From: Clostridia bacterium
Lineage (GTDB): Bacteria; Bacillota; Clostridia; Christensenellales; Pumilibacteraceae
DNA length: 21,964 nucleotides
Reading direction: 5' to 3'
NCBI GenBank assembly: GCA_017452405.1
Contig: JAFTMM010000093.1
Coordinates: 1 to 21,964, forward strand
Shown here piece after piece: positions 6,804 through 14,296 of this stretch. The first letter of the stretch is position 1. Each line of letters begins with the position of its first letter. Position numbers and translations under genes: made by a program. The notes beneath the pieces were generated by a model. The model worked only from the letters and a program-made list of their open reading frames with translations, did no database searches and was not told the DNA's origin.

Positions 6804-9188
6804 TTATGCCGTAACGGCAGTACTTCCTTCTTCTTCCTCTTCTTCCTCTTCGGGCTCGGGAGGATTGTAGTAAGCGTCTTCAAGCTCGTCAAGTCTGGTA
6901 CGAAGAGTTCCGATATCGGACTTAACTACGCCTTCCATTTCGGAATACTTATTAGCAACGGACTCCTTCCAAGACTCGTAAGTCTTATTGGTGACTTCAA
7001 CAGTAAGAACGTCACGAACGGTTTCGTATCTGCCTGCGGTGAGGTACTCGTCAAGAGCACGCCAGGTTCCGGGAGTAGGAACGTAGCTGAGATACATAAT
7101 GTGCCAACCGTAGTCGGTGAGAACGGGAGCGGATATGCTTCCGATTTCTACTTCAGCGGTAAGGTCACTATCATACTTAGTAACTTTATATTCGCTGTCC
7201 GAAGTCTTGTATTCAAGAAGGGACTGATTGTTATTGTAAGCGTTAAGAAGCGCGCGCGATTCCTTAGCGAACTCAATCATATACTGCTCGGTCTTTCCGC
7301 CCTTAGAAGCGGGAGTTGCAGTAACCGCATAACCCATCTTGCTGTCGAAAATTCCGGGGTCAGTGTTGTAGGTATAAATAAGATCGGTGAAAGCGCGTTC
7401 AGCTTCATATCCGGTTTTACCACTCATGGTTCCGTAGATATCCGACCAAGCCTGATCGATAGTGTACTCCACGGAAGTATCGTCCTCGCCGTTTACGTGC
7501 TTATATACCACCACTTCTCTACCAAGCTGTTCACGCTTCTCTTCAATAGAAGCGTCCGAGTTGGTCTTCTTAAATTCCTCAAAATATGCAGTCTGCTCAT
7601 CCGAGAAAGGAATGAGAATATGCTTTACCCAGAAATATTCATCATCAGCAAAGTAAAGTACGGTATCTTCACCCGTTGCCGCAGTGTAATAGTTTTCGAT
7701 ATTTTCACCGAATTTTTCTTTCTGAGACGCGAGTTCGGATTTATAATCTTCCTCTATGTTCTGCTTGATATTTCTCGAAATCGTGAGGTAATCTTTGAAG
7801 TTCTCCGTCTTCATCGTATATTCCTGATTATCGCCGTACATATAGTGAATTACGTCGTAATCGTCAAGATTTGCATAAAGATCGTCGATATCCTCAACCT
7901 TCTTGCAAGCCTCTCTCATCTCTGCAATTTCACTTTCATATATCGCGCGGTCTGTAGCAGGAATAGAATACGAATCGTCGATTGCGGTTTCTACGTAGTC
8001 CACGAAACGGCGAACGCCCTCTCTCTGCATAGATGCAAGTTCTTTAGTATCGGTATTTCCGACGAGTCTTGCGGACTCAAGAGTAATATCCCACACTTTG
8101 TATTCTTTTGCGAATACGTCGTCTTTTGCTTCCTCATCCGGAGTAGGATAGGTCGTTTCAGTCGAACTGTTCTGACCTGCGGAAGGATAGGTCGTATCAA
8201 AGTCTTCGGCGATTTCCGTATAAAGCGATTCAAGAACCGCATCAATACCACTGTAAATAAAACGTTTAAGCTCGTTTTCTTCAGTTACGCCCCATTCAAC
8301 GTTACCTGCTTCGGTAGCAGCGTCCATTTCCCATTTGGTGAAGGTGGAGGTATAGAACTGTTTTACGAAGTGCTCGAACATTTCTTCAACGGTCTTTCCT
8401 TCCGTCTGAAGCATTTGCTGAGCATTATTGTTAAGATACGTAAGGAAAGTAACCTTGAAGTACTGGTCGGATTTTTCAGCTACGTAAGTATCGGTTGCGT
8501 AAACGGGAGTCAATCTATTCCAATAGAAGTTAGAATCGATAGGCTTAGAGCTATCGTAATAAATTACGGGAAGTTCTTCAACCGCGTTAGTAATTCCGCT
8601 TACAGGAGCAGGAGTAGCTCCGTCCACCGATATAGCGCCGTATACTTTTGCTTTGGTGTTATCGGTATTCGACCAAAGAGCAACGTCCTTATCACCTACT
8701 TTAGCCTTACCTACGTAATAATATTCGTTAGCATCTACAACTTTATTGTTTACGTTATAAACAACTGCATAGCGCTCCGAAGTTTCTTCTTTGTCTGCAT
8801 TGGTTGCGGTAACCGCCTCTACCGTTGCTTTACCATCGGTAACGCCGGCCTTTTCATAAAGAATATTACCGTTATCGTCAAGCTGGGGAACGTGAATCGC
8901 TACGCCGTCGTGCGTGCGCTTAACAGCTTGTACTACGCCGTTTTCAACGGTAAGATTGGACTTTTCGCCAAGTACGGATTCAGTCGCCGTAACGGGATTG
9001 CCGTTAGCGTCGAGATATGCGCCCATAACGGGAATATTGTGCTCGATCTCAACGGGCTTAACTTCCAGAACAATCTGACTCATGTCGGCTTCTTCGTTGT
9101 AATTTATAATACAACCCGAAAAAGCTGCCGTGATAGACACGGCGGAAACGATTAACGCTATAAACTTAAGTAATTTGTTTCTTTTCAT
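6804..9188 (-). CDS. Long PrsA-like foldase lipoprotein with PpiC-type rotamase domain
   Basis: The 794-residue protein starts with a lipoprotein signal peptide (lipobox F-S-G-C, Cys26), so it should be anchored outside the cytoplasmic membrane. A rotamase (parvulin/PpiC) domain spans about residues 515-700. It opens with V-K-H-I-L-I-P-F, contains T-D-P-G-I-F and G-Y-A-V-T-A, and closes with P-V-L-T-D-Y-G-W-H-I-M-Y, the usual 'FGYHII' position. The region before it (about 230-500) is predicted helical and may be the SurA_N-like chaperone part. PrsA proteins are about 290 residues, so this one is far longer, with an extra N-terminal domain of about 200 residues. The C-terminus is a run of eight Glu from a GAA/GAG tract (6825-6852). 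The ribosome binding site is AGAGAG about 8 bases upstream. It likely helps fold exported proteins. Confidence 0.8.
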   Translation of the reverse strand: MKRNKLLKFIALIVSAVSITAAFSGCIINYNEEADMSQIVLEVKPVEIEHNIPVMGAYLDANGNPVTATESVLGEKSNLTVENGVVQAVKRTHDGVAIHVPQLDDNGNILYEKAGVTDGKATVEAVTATNADKEETSERYAVVYNVNNKVVDANEYYYVGKAKVGDKDVALWSNTDNTKAKVYGAISVDGATPAPVSGITNAVEELPVIYYDSSKPIDSNFYWNRLTPVYATDTYVAEKSDQYFKVTFLTYLNNNAQQMLQTEGKTVEEMFEHFVKQFYTSTFTKWEMDAATEAGNVEWGVTEENELKRFIYSGIDAVLESLYTEIAEDFDTTYPSAGQNSSTETTYPTPDEEAKDDVFAKEYKVWDITLESARLVGNTDTKELASMQREGVRRFVDYVETAIDDSYSIPATDRAIYESEIAEMREACKKVEDIDDLYANLDDYDVIHYMYGDNQEYTMKTENFKDYLTISRNIKQNIEEDYKSELASQKEKFGENIENYYTAATGEDTVLYFADDEYFWVKHILIPFSDEQTAYFEEFKKTNSDASIEEKREQLGREVVVYKHVNGEDDTSVEYTIDQAWSDIYGTMSGKTGYEAERAFTDLIYTYNTDPGIFDSKMGYAVTATPASKGGKTEQYMIEFAKESRALLNAYNNNQSLLEYKTSDSEYKVTKYDSDLTAEVEIGSISAPVLTDYGWHIMYLSYVPTPGTWRALDEYLTAGRYETVRDVLTVEVTNKTYESWKESVANKYSEMEGVVKSDIGTLRTRLDELEDAYYNPPEPEEEEEEEEGSTAVTA

Positions 9189-9210
9189 CTGGTTCTCTCT
9201 TGATTTTAAA

Positions 9211-9225
9211 CCGACAGATTGTCGG
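9211..9225 (-). other. Small hairpin in the leader of the foldase gene
   Basis: A perfect 6-bp inverted repeat with a 3-base loop (CCGACA-GAT-TGTCGG) lies in the 5' leader, about 22 bases before the start codon. The following T run is short (TTT), so it is more likely an RNA-stability or regulatory stem than a full terminator. Confidence 0.4.
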
Positions 9226-9248
9226 CATACTGCTCATAGTTCTTTCAA

Positions 9249-9277
9249 TTATACATAATTGAAGATAAAAATGCAAA
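9249..9277 (-). promoter_or_regulatory. Probable promoter for the foldase lipoprotein gene
   Basis: A perfect -10 TATAAT (9249-9254, minus strand) lies 17 bases after a weak -35 TTGCAT (9272-9277). The predicted leader is about 55 bases and includes the hairpin at 9211-9225. Confidence 0.5.
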
Positions 9278-9354
9278 CGATTAAGGCAGTATATTTATCG
9301 TTTAATATAAAAAATTTTTACAGTTATGATTTATCGCGGTCGGTTTTACAATTA

Positions 9355-10506
9355 TTAGCGACAAAGGAAACGCACGAGAGCCTTGCCACTCGCAAAACAT
9401 ACCGAGATTTTATCACCAAACCTAATCCATCCCCCCGCTTTTTCCACCTTACTTGCGAAGTCGCTGGGAACGTCCTTTGCCGAACGATAAACGAGAGCGC
9501 TTTCGCCTCGCATAAGCGACGCTTCGTCTGCTCCAAGGCTTGAAGCGCGATTTCGTACCAAGGCTACGGTCAGGAGATTAATAACCTCGTCGGGAAGTTC
9601 GCCGTAGATATCTTTCATGGTGCTTTCCATGCGCCTGAGTTCACCGATTGTGGATATACGGGAAATATTACCGTACTGGCGCAACCGCCACTCCTCGTCA
9701 GTAACGTAGCTTACGGGCAGATACGCATTATAGTCGGTACGCACCGTCACGTCCTTTTCCGCGCCGACTGCGCTTCCCGACGTTTCTTCTATTACTTCTC
9801 GGAGCAGTTTCATATACGTTTCATAACCGACCTGCTCCATATGACCGTGCTGTTCTCTGCCTAATATATTTCCTGCGCCTCGAATTTCAAGGTCACGCAT
9901 TGCAAGCTGAAAACCGCTCCCGAGTTCCTTGCATTGCATAATCGCGTCAAGGCGTTGCATAGCTACTTCGGTCATCTGTTTACCTTCGTCGTAAGTGAAG
10001 TACGCCGAAGCAAGGCGGTTTCCTCTGCCGATACGGCCTCTTAACTGATACATTTGGCTAAGTCCGAACTTATCCGAGTTTATTACGACCATAGTATTCG
10101 CTCTTGGAATATCTATGCCGTTTTCTATTATAGTAGTAGCAATGAGTACGTCCGTTTCTCCTTCGGAAAATGCGCCAATAACTTTTTCGGACAATTCAGC
10201 GGGCATTTGTCCGTGCACTACCGCTATTTTAAGGTTAGGCAGGAGCTTTCTCACCCTTTCCGCAAAGCCGTCAATACCGTCTACTCTGTTATAGACTATA
10301 AACGACTGTCCTCCGCGCGCATATTCGCGCGTTATCGCGTCCACTAAAAGTCCGTCGCTGTATTCAGTTACGAAGGTCTGCACGGGAAGGCGCTCGAACG
10401 GCGGAGTATTGAGCATAGAGATGTCGCGTATTCCGGACAGACTCATGTGAAGAGTTCTCGGTATGGGAGTCGCGGACATGGTAAGCACGTTTACGTTTTC
10501 GCGCAT
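9355..10506 (-). CDS. mfd: Transcription-repair coupling factor Mfd, C-terminal part (split gene)
   Basis: These 383 residues are the C-terminal third of Mfd: second translocase lobe (TD2) plus the C-terminal TRCF domain that controls UvrA binding. Motifs are T-M-S-A-T-P-I-P-R-T-L (motif III) near residues 9-19, I-A-T-T-I-I-E-N-G-I-D-I-P (motif V), Q-L-R-G-R-I-G-R-G-N-R (motif VI), and the Mfd/RecG-typical R-D-L-E-I-R-G-A-G-N-I-L-G with E-Q-H-G-H. The ATG directly follows the TAA that ends the upstream part (TAAATG), and no Shine-Dalgarno sequence precedes it. If it is made at all, it would be by reinitiation after the first part. Alone it lacks Walker A and cannot hydrolyse ATP. Its own sequence looks well conserved, unlike the end of the first part. 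It may be a recent pseudogene, a functional split protein, or a sequence error. Confidence 0.8.
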   Translation of the reverse strand: MRENVNVLTMSATPIPRTLHMSLSGIRDISMLNTPPFERLPVQTFVTEYSDGLLVDAITREYARGGQSFIVYNRVDGIDGFAERVRKLLPNLKIAVVHGQMPAELSEKVIGAFSEGETDVLIATTIIENGIDIPRANTMVVINSDKFGLSQMYQLRGRIGRGNRLASAYFTYDEGKQMTEVAMQRLDAIMQCKELGSGFQLAMRDLEIRGAGNILGREQHGHMEQVGYETYMKLLREVIEETSGSAVGAEKDVTVRTDYNAYLPVSYVTDEEWRLRQYGNISRISTIGELRRMESTMKDIYGELPDEVINLLTVALVRNRASSLGADEASLMRGESALVYRSAKDVPSDFASKVEKAGGWIRFGDKISVCFASGKALVRFLCR

Positions 10507-12681
10507 TTATTTGAGTTGTTCTTTGTGCTGTACAACTAAAAGATGTTCTTCGTCCAGAACCAACAGACCGAGATCTCGGAATTTTATACCTTTGCCGAGA
10601 TGCTTATGCGTTCCTATTACTATATCTATCTCCCCCTTTTCACGCTTCTCAAGCGTCTTTTTTACGTCCTCGGTTTTGGTAAGGCGGGAAAGCATTGCCA
10701 CTTTAACCCCGAAGCTCTCCATGCGGGCTTTGGCTGTCTTATAATGTTGAAGCGCTAATATAGTAGTCGGGCAAAGGAATGCCACTTGCTTGTTTTCCGC
10801 TATTATGCGGAACGCTACGCGCAGAGCCACTTCAGTTTTTCCAAAACCTACGTCACCGCAAATCAGTCTATCCATAATTTTACCGAGCGCAAGGTCGTTG
10901 AGGGCGTCCTCGGTTGCGAGAGTCTGATCTTCCGTGTCTGCGTGAGGGAATGCGGAGATAAAGTCCGCCATAAGAGCAGGTTCGGGCGCGTAAACGTGTC
11001 CTCTGCCTGCGGCGCGTTTGCCGTAAAGTTCGACGAGGTTAATCGCCATTTCCTTAATGGAAGTTTTTACGCGCTCTTTAACGCGCGCAAACTGTCCTCC
11101 ACCCAACCTATTTAATTTAGGCGCAGTTTCGGCGTATGAATACTTGGAAAGACTTTCAAGGTTTTCTACGGGAAGATAAAGTTTATCACCCTCGGCGTAA
11201 CCGATAACTACGTAATCGTGTTCCGCGCCACTAAAGTCGAGCTTTTCTATTGCAAGGCATTTACCTACACCGTGAGTGAAATGCACTACGTAATCGCCCA
11301 CGTTTGGAAGTGGCATTGCCTCGCGCCGACGTGACGTTGATTTTACCGAGGATTTTGGAATTATCGACTTTGTGCCAATAAATACTTGTTTATTCTCGTG
11401 GATCAAAAAGCTCGTGGGAAGCAATCCGTCAATAAGATTTACCTCGCCGTCCCCGAACGATACCTTTATTCCCCTTTCGGAAAAATAATCGGCAAGTTTA
11501 CTTATTGCGTCGGGAGAACCTGCAAAAATATTGACTTCATACCCTCCACGCGCCCAATTTTTAATATCGTCTGCCAGAAGTTCGTAGTCGTGAGAGTAAT
11601 CGGGTAAAAGCGCGTCCGTAAGCTCCACAACCTTTTCGGGCAAATAAAACCTATTTTGAGAAACGCCGGTATGAAAGGTTACGCTTCCGCTTGCACCACC
11701 AAACGCCGTGGAAATATCCGTAATCTGGCGTATTGCGCCTATTAGCGCGTCGCCCGATTCCACTAAAATCTTAACTCGGTTAGTGTGTTCCTTGATAAGC
11801 AATTCGGCGGTGTCGTAGCAGAGTTTAGCGTCTGCTATAAAGAACGGCAAAGCGCTGAACTGAGCAAACGATACGCTTTGAAGATACGGCATTAAAATAG
11901 GCAGGTCGTGACGGCGAGAAAGCGTACGCAGTTCAAGCTCTCCGAAGATTGCCGAGAAATGCGCCTGCGCCTCAGGCGCAAGCTTCTTTTGCTCTGATTT
12001 CATTTGCGATAATGCGTTATCAAGCTCGGTTTGGTCGTAAAACGCTTCCCCGAAAGGCGCAACCGTAATTTCTTCGGTCTTTCGAAGCGTAATCTGTTCT
12101 TCGGAATCGAGAAGTTTAATACCGTCGATTACGTCAAAGTCGAGAACTATACGACAATATTCGTCGTAACCTGCCGGCGAAAGGTCGATTATATCACCTC
12201 TAACCGCAAACTGCCCTTTTGCGTTTAATTGCTCCACTCTTCTATAACCTGCGGAGATTAGTTTGCTTGCAATTTGGGTGGGATCAATCTCGTCGCCTAC
12301 TCTAAATTTTATAGTACGGGCGCGGACTTTTTCCCTTTCTGGATATAATTGCATTACCGCTTCGACGTAAGTAACTACCTTCTTTGCGCCACAAGCAATG
12401 CGAGAAAGGGCTTCAGACCTGTCGAAATCCAACCTACCGAAGCGCTCTAGAGAAAAGCCGACGCTATCGCTTCTGGCGGGCAGAAATACCGCGTCGGTAA
12501 GCGACGAAACGAGATCGTAAGCCTCTTTTGCGCGAACGTAATCGGACTCGACGAGCACTCCGCTATCTGCCATGCAGAAAACTGCGCGTCGTGCGTTTTT
12601 TTGCAAGCCAAATACCGAGATATTTTTTCTATCCCGGTAGTCTGAAAGTATTTCTTTGATCTTTCCGTCAGGCTTTAACAT
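10507..12681 (-). CDS. mfd: Transcription-repair coupling factor Mfd, N-terminal part (split gene)
   Basis: This 724-residue part carries the UvrB-homology module (about residues 1-330, with R-G-D-I-I-D near 165), the RNA-polymerase-interacting CarD-like domain (about 455-515, V-G-D-Y-V-V-H-F-T-H-G-V-G), and the first translocase lobe with Walker A G-D-V-G-F-G-K-T near 605-612 and D-E-E-H near 705. It stops at an in-frame TAA (10507-10509) where other Mfd proteins continue into the next motif. Together the two parts make about 1107 residues, a normal Mfd length. Just before the stop, usually invariant positions differ: G-T-H-R-L-L-S reads G-T-H-K-H-L-G, and the R-F-G after D-E-E-H/Q reads L-L-V. 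The gene follows pth after 15 bases, the usual Bacillota order, and has only a weak ribosome binding site, so it is probably coupled to pth. Confidence 0.82.
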   Translation of the reverse strand: MLKPDGKIKEILSDYRDRKNISVFGLQKNARRAVFCMADSGVLVESDYVRAKEAYDLVSSLTDAVFLPARSDSVGFSLERFGRLDFDRSEALSRIACGAKKVVTYVEAVMQLYPEREKVRARTIKFRVGDEIDPTQIASKLISAGYRRVEQLNAKGQFAVRGDIIDLSPAGYDEYCRIVLDFDVIDGIKLLDSEEQITLRKTEEITVAPFGEAFYDQTELDNALSQMKSEQKKLAPEAQAHFSAIFGELELRTLSRRHDLPILMPYLQSVSFAQFSALPFFIADAKLCYDTAELLIKEHTNRVKILVESGDALIGAIRQITDISTAFGGASGSVTFHTGVSQNRFYLPEKVVELTDALLPDYSHDYELLADDIKNWARGGYEVNIFAGSPDAISKLADYFSERGIKVSFGDGEVNLIDGLLPTSFLIHENKQVFIGTKSIIPKSSVKSTSRRREAMPLPNVGDYVVHFTHGVGKCLAIEKLDFSGAEHDYVVIGYAEGDKLYLPVENLESLSKYSYAETAPKLNRLGGGQFARVKERVKTSIKEMAINLVELYGKRAAGRGHVYAPEPALMADFISAFPHADTEDQTLATEDALNDLALGKIMDRLICGDVGFGKTEVALRVAFRIIAENKQVAFLCPTTILALQHYKTAKARMESFGVKVAMLSRLTKTEDVKKTLEKREKGEIDIVIGTHKHLGKGIKFRDLGLLVLDEEHLLVVQHKEQLK

Positions 12682-12696
12682 TCGCCATTTGTGCTT

Positions 12697-13221
12697 TTAG
12701 CCAAGCAATTCCATAATTTTACTAACCCCGTCCTTTACTCCCTGCGCTACGATAGCACGCTCGGTATCGGGGATAGTCATAAGTACGTACGATATAAGGG
12801 GAACGTTTTCGGGTAGTCTACCCGTACCGATACGTACGCGCTCGAAGTTTTCCGTGCCTATCTTGGCAATGATGTCGCGCATACCATTGTGCGTGCCTGC
12901 GCTACCCTTGACGCGGTATCTGAACGTTCCTTTTTCTATGTCAATATCGTCGTACACCACAATAAGCTCGGAAGGCTGTGCTTTATACCTGCCGAGCAAT
13001 TGTTTGACTGCGTTGCCACTCAAATTCATAAAGGTGAGAGGCTTTGCCAGTATGATTTTTTCGCCTCCGACGGACTTTACGCCCGTCAGACTGTCGCACT
13101 CTTTGTTCGAAAGCCTAATTCCGAGTCTGTCAGCGAGTACGTCCAAGGCAAGCCAACCGACGTTATGGTAAGTATATTCGTACTTATCGCCGGGGTTGCC
13201 TAAGCCAACGATGAGCTTCAT
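12697..13221 (-). CDS. pth: Peptidyl-tRNA hydrolase
   Basis: The 174-residue protein is a standard bacterial Pth, which releases tRNAs from peptides dropped off the ribosome. Seen motifs: G-L-G-N-P-G at residues 6-11 with substrate-binding Asn, Y-H-N-V-G-W with the catalytic His near residue 19-20, F-M-N-L-S-G-N near 64-70, V-Y-D-D-I-D-I with the catalytic Asp pair, and G-S-A-G-T-H-N-G-M-R-D-I. Length is slightly shorter than the usual 185-190. Its ATG overlaps the stop of the upstream DUF1858 gene by one base (TAATG), which implies translational coupling. mfd follows 15 bases downstream. The small fin gene found between pth and mfd in Bacillus is absent. Confidence 0.95.
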   Translation of the reverse strand: MKLIVGLGNPGDKYEYTYHNVGWLALDVLADRLGIRLSNKECDSLTGVKSVGGEKIILAKPLTFMNLSGNAVKQLLGRYKAQPSELIVVYDDIDIEKGTFRYRVKGSAGTHNGMRDIIAKIGTENFERVRIGTGRLPENVPLISYVLMTIPDTERAIVAQGVKDGVSKIMELLG

Positions 13222-13409
13222 TATTCAGCCGAGTTGAGCGCGTCGAGAAGAGCGTTAAGGTCGATGCCGTGAACTTCCGCCGCCTGCTCTACCGTTTCAC
13301 CGTGAGCGATAGCGCAACCGAGGCAGTGCATACCGAACTGCATAAACACGGGAGCGCAATTCTGGTTCTCTTCGATTACCTGCGCGATAGTCATATCCTT
13401 AGTTACCAT
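13221..13409 (-). CDS. DUF1858 redox-disulfide domain protein
   Basis: This 62-residue protein is a complete DUF1858 domain (hybrid-cluster-protein-associated disulfide family). The core is M-T-I-A-Q-V-I-E-E at the N-terminus, then F-M-Q-F-G-M-H-C-L-G-C with a C-x-x-C pair at about residues 33 and 36, and E-T-V-E-Q-A-A-E-V-H-G-I-D. The CxxC pair is thought to form a redox disulfide; the partner in this genome is unknown. It is the first gene of the operon with pth and mfd and has its own near-consensus promoter and a GGAGG ribosome binding site 6 bases before the ATG. The link to a translation and repair operon is probably positional only. Confidence 0.9.
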   Translation of the reverse strand: MVTKDMTIAQVIEENQNCAPVFMQFGMHCLGCAIAHGETVEQAAEVHGIDLNALLDALNSAE

Positions 13410-13444
13410 ATATACCTCCGAAATAGTTTGCTTTATTTATGATA

Positions 13445-13473
13445 ATTTTAACCGTTATTCCCTAAGTTGTCAA
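13445..13473 (-). promoter_or_regulatory. Sigma-A promoter of the DUF1858-pth-mfd operon
   Basis: On the minus strand a perfect -35 TTGACA (13468-13473), a 17-base spacer and -10 TAAAAT (13445-13450) lie upstream of the DUF1858 gene. Transcription would start near 13438, giving a leader of about 30 bases that contains the GGAGG site. Confidence 0.8.
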
Positions 13474-13540
13474 GCGTTTGGAATAAAAGTAACGAGGTAG
13501 GCATAGTTATAAAGAGTCAAGTTAATTTTCGGAGGAGATT

Positions 13541-14227
13541 ATGAAAGCAAGCGAACTTATCGGAAGTCGGGTTCTTGCGCTCGACACGGCAAAGATTTGC
13601 GGTATAATTTGCGATATTATACCCTCACCGGACTATAAAAAAATTCCCGCCGTCGAAGTCCTTATGGAGGACGAAAACGACTGCGAGAAAAAATATCTCG
13701 AACTGAAAAAATGTATGGGCTTCAGCGAAGGGACTATTACCGTTAAGCGCGCAAGCGATCTCGTTATGTGTTATTCCGCGCCCGCATCATCACCTATCAA
13801 TCTGCCTGCGTACGGAGAAAACGGAGAGAATTACGGCAGAGTCAGCGACGTTGTCACGGACGATAAACGCAACGTAATTGCTCTTAACGTAAGCGAAAAA
13901 TCTTTTCCGCCTGCCGATATTCTTTCCTATTCCGAAGAACTGATAGTTTTCCGCTTGCCCGGCAGTAAAACACGAATAAGCAAGCAAAAAAAGAAGGTTC
14001 CGTCCGTCTGCGAAAAGGTCAAAGCTAGCGAAAATCAAGTTTCTTCCGTAGTTCGCATTACCGAAATCGGGCGTTACGCTTTTCTTAAAGGCAAGCGTCT
14101 GGGTGAGGACGTAACCGACCTGAGCGGTCTGCCCTTTGCCATTCGCGGTGAAACGATAACTGACGAAACCATTCGCCTTGCAAAGGAAAAAGGCGCAATA
14201 GTAAAGCTCACCATGGCAAGCAGGTAA
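13541..14227 (+). CDS. PRC-barrel domain protein
   Basis: The 228-residue protein contains two PRC-barrel-like beta units, the fold first described in photosynthetic reaction centre H subunits and ribosome maturation factor RimM. The first (residues 1-75) starts M-K-A-S-E-L-I-G-S-R-V, a typical YlmC/YmxH-like opening. The second spans about 88-140 (Y-G-R-V-S-D-V-V-T-D). After a Lys-rich linker (about 145-152, K-Q-K-K-K) a C-terminal segment (about 175-228) shows 'G-K-R-L-G-E-D-V-T-D-L-S-G' and 'I-T-D-E-T-I-R-L-A-K-E-K-G', a pattern seen after PRC barrels in other clostridial proteins. A GGAGGAG ribosome binding site lies 5-6 bases before the ATG. The gene is divergent from the pth-mfd operon; a plus-strand promoter is not clear. 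Role unknown; PRC barrels generally mediate protein contacts. Confidence 0.75.
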   Translation: MKASELIGSRVLALDTAKICGIICDIIPSPDYKKIPAVEVLMEDENDCEKKYLELKKCMGFSEGTITVKRASDLVMCYSAPASSPINLPAYGENGENYGRVSDVVTDDKRNVIALNVSEKSFPPADILSYSEELIVFRLPGSKTRISKQKKKVPSVCEKVKASENQVSSVVRITEIGRYAFLKGKRLGEDVTDLSGLPFAIRGETITDETIRLAKEKGAIVKLTMASR

Positions 14228-14248
14228 ACGTACTATTTAATAGATATA

Positions 14249-14296
14249 AAAATAAGAAGTCCACGAATTAAAGCGTTCGCGGACTTTTCTTATTTT
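14249..14296. terminator. Bidirectional terminator between the PRC-barrel gene and addA
   Basis: An inverted repeat (AAAATAAGAAGTCCaCGAA ... TTCGcGGACTTTTCTTATTTT, one A-C mismatch) with A and T tracts serves both convergent genes. The stop codon of addA lies in the right-hand arm. Confidence 0.85.

Noticed and set aside
6825..6852. Pyrimidine-rich CTT/CCT tract as a repeat element
   Set aside because: It simply encodes the polyglutamate tail of the foldase lipoprotein; it is not a separate element, only a possible slippage site.
7101..9155. 684-codon open frame on the plus strand
   Set aside because: It lies entirely antisense to the foldase lipoprotein gene. Its translation is low-complexity (runs of V, I, F, R) with no motif, and the minus-strand frame has a signal peptide and rotamase motifs.
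10507..10509. TAA reassigned as a sense codon in this organism
   Set aside because: Many other genes here (pth, addA, addB, the DUF1858 gene, the foldase gene) use TAA as a normal stop at family-typical ends, so general recoding is excluded.
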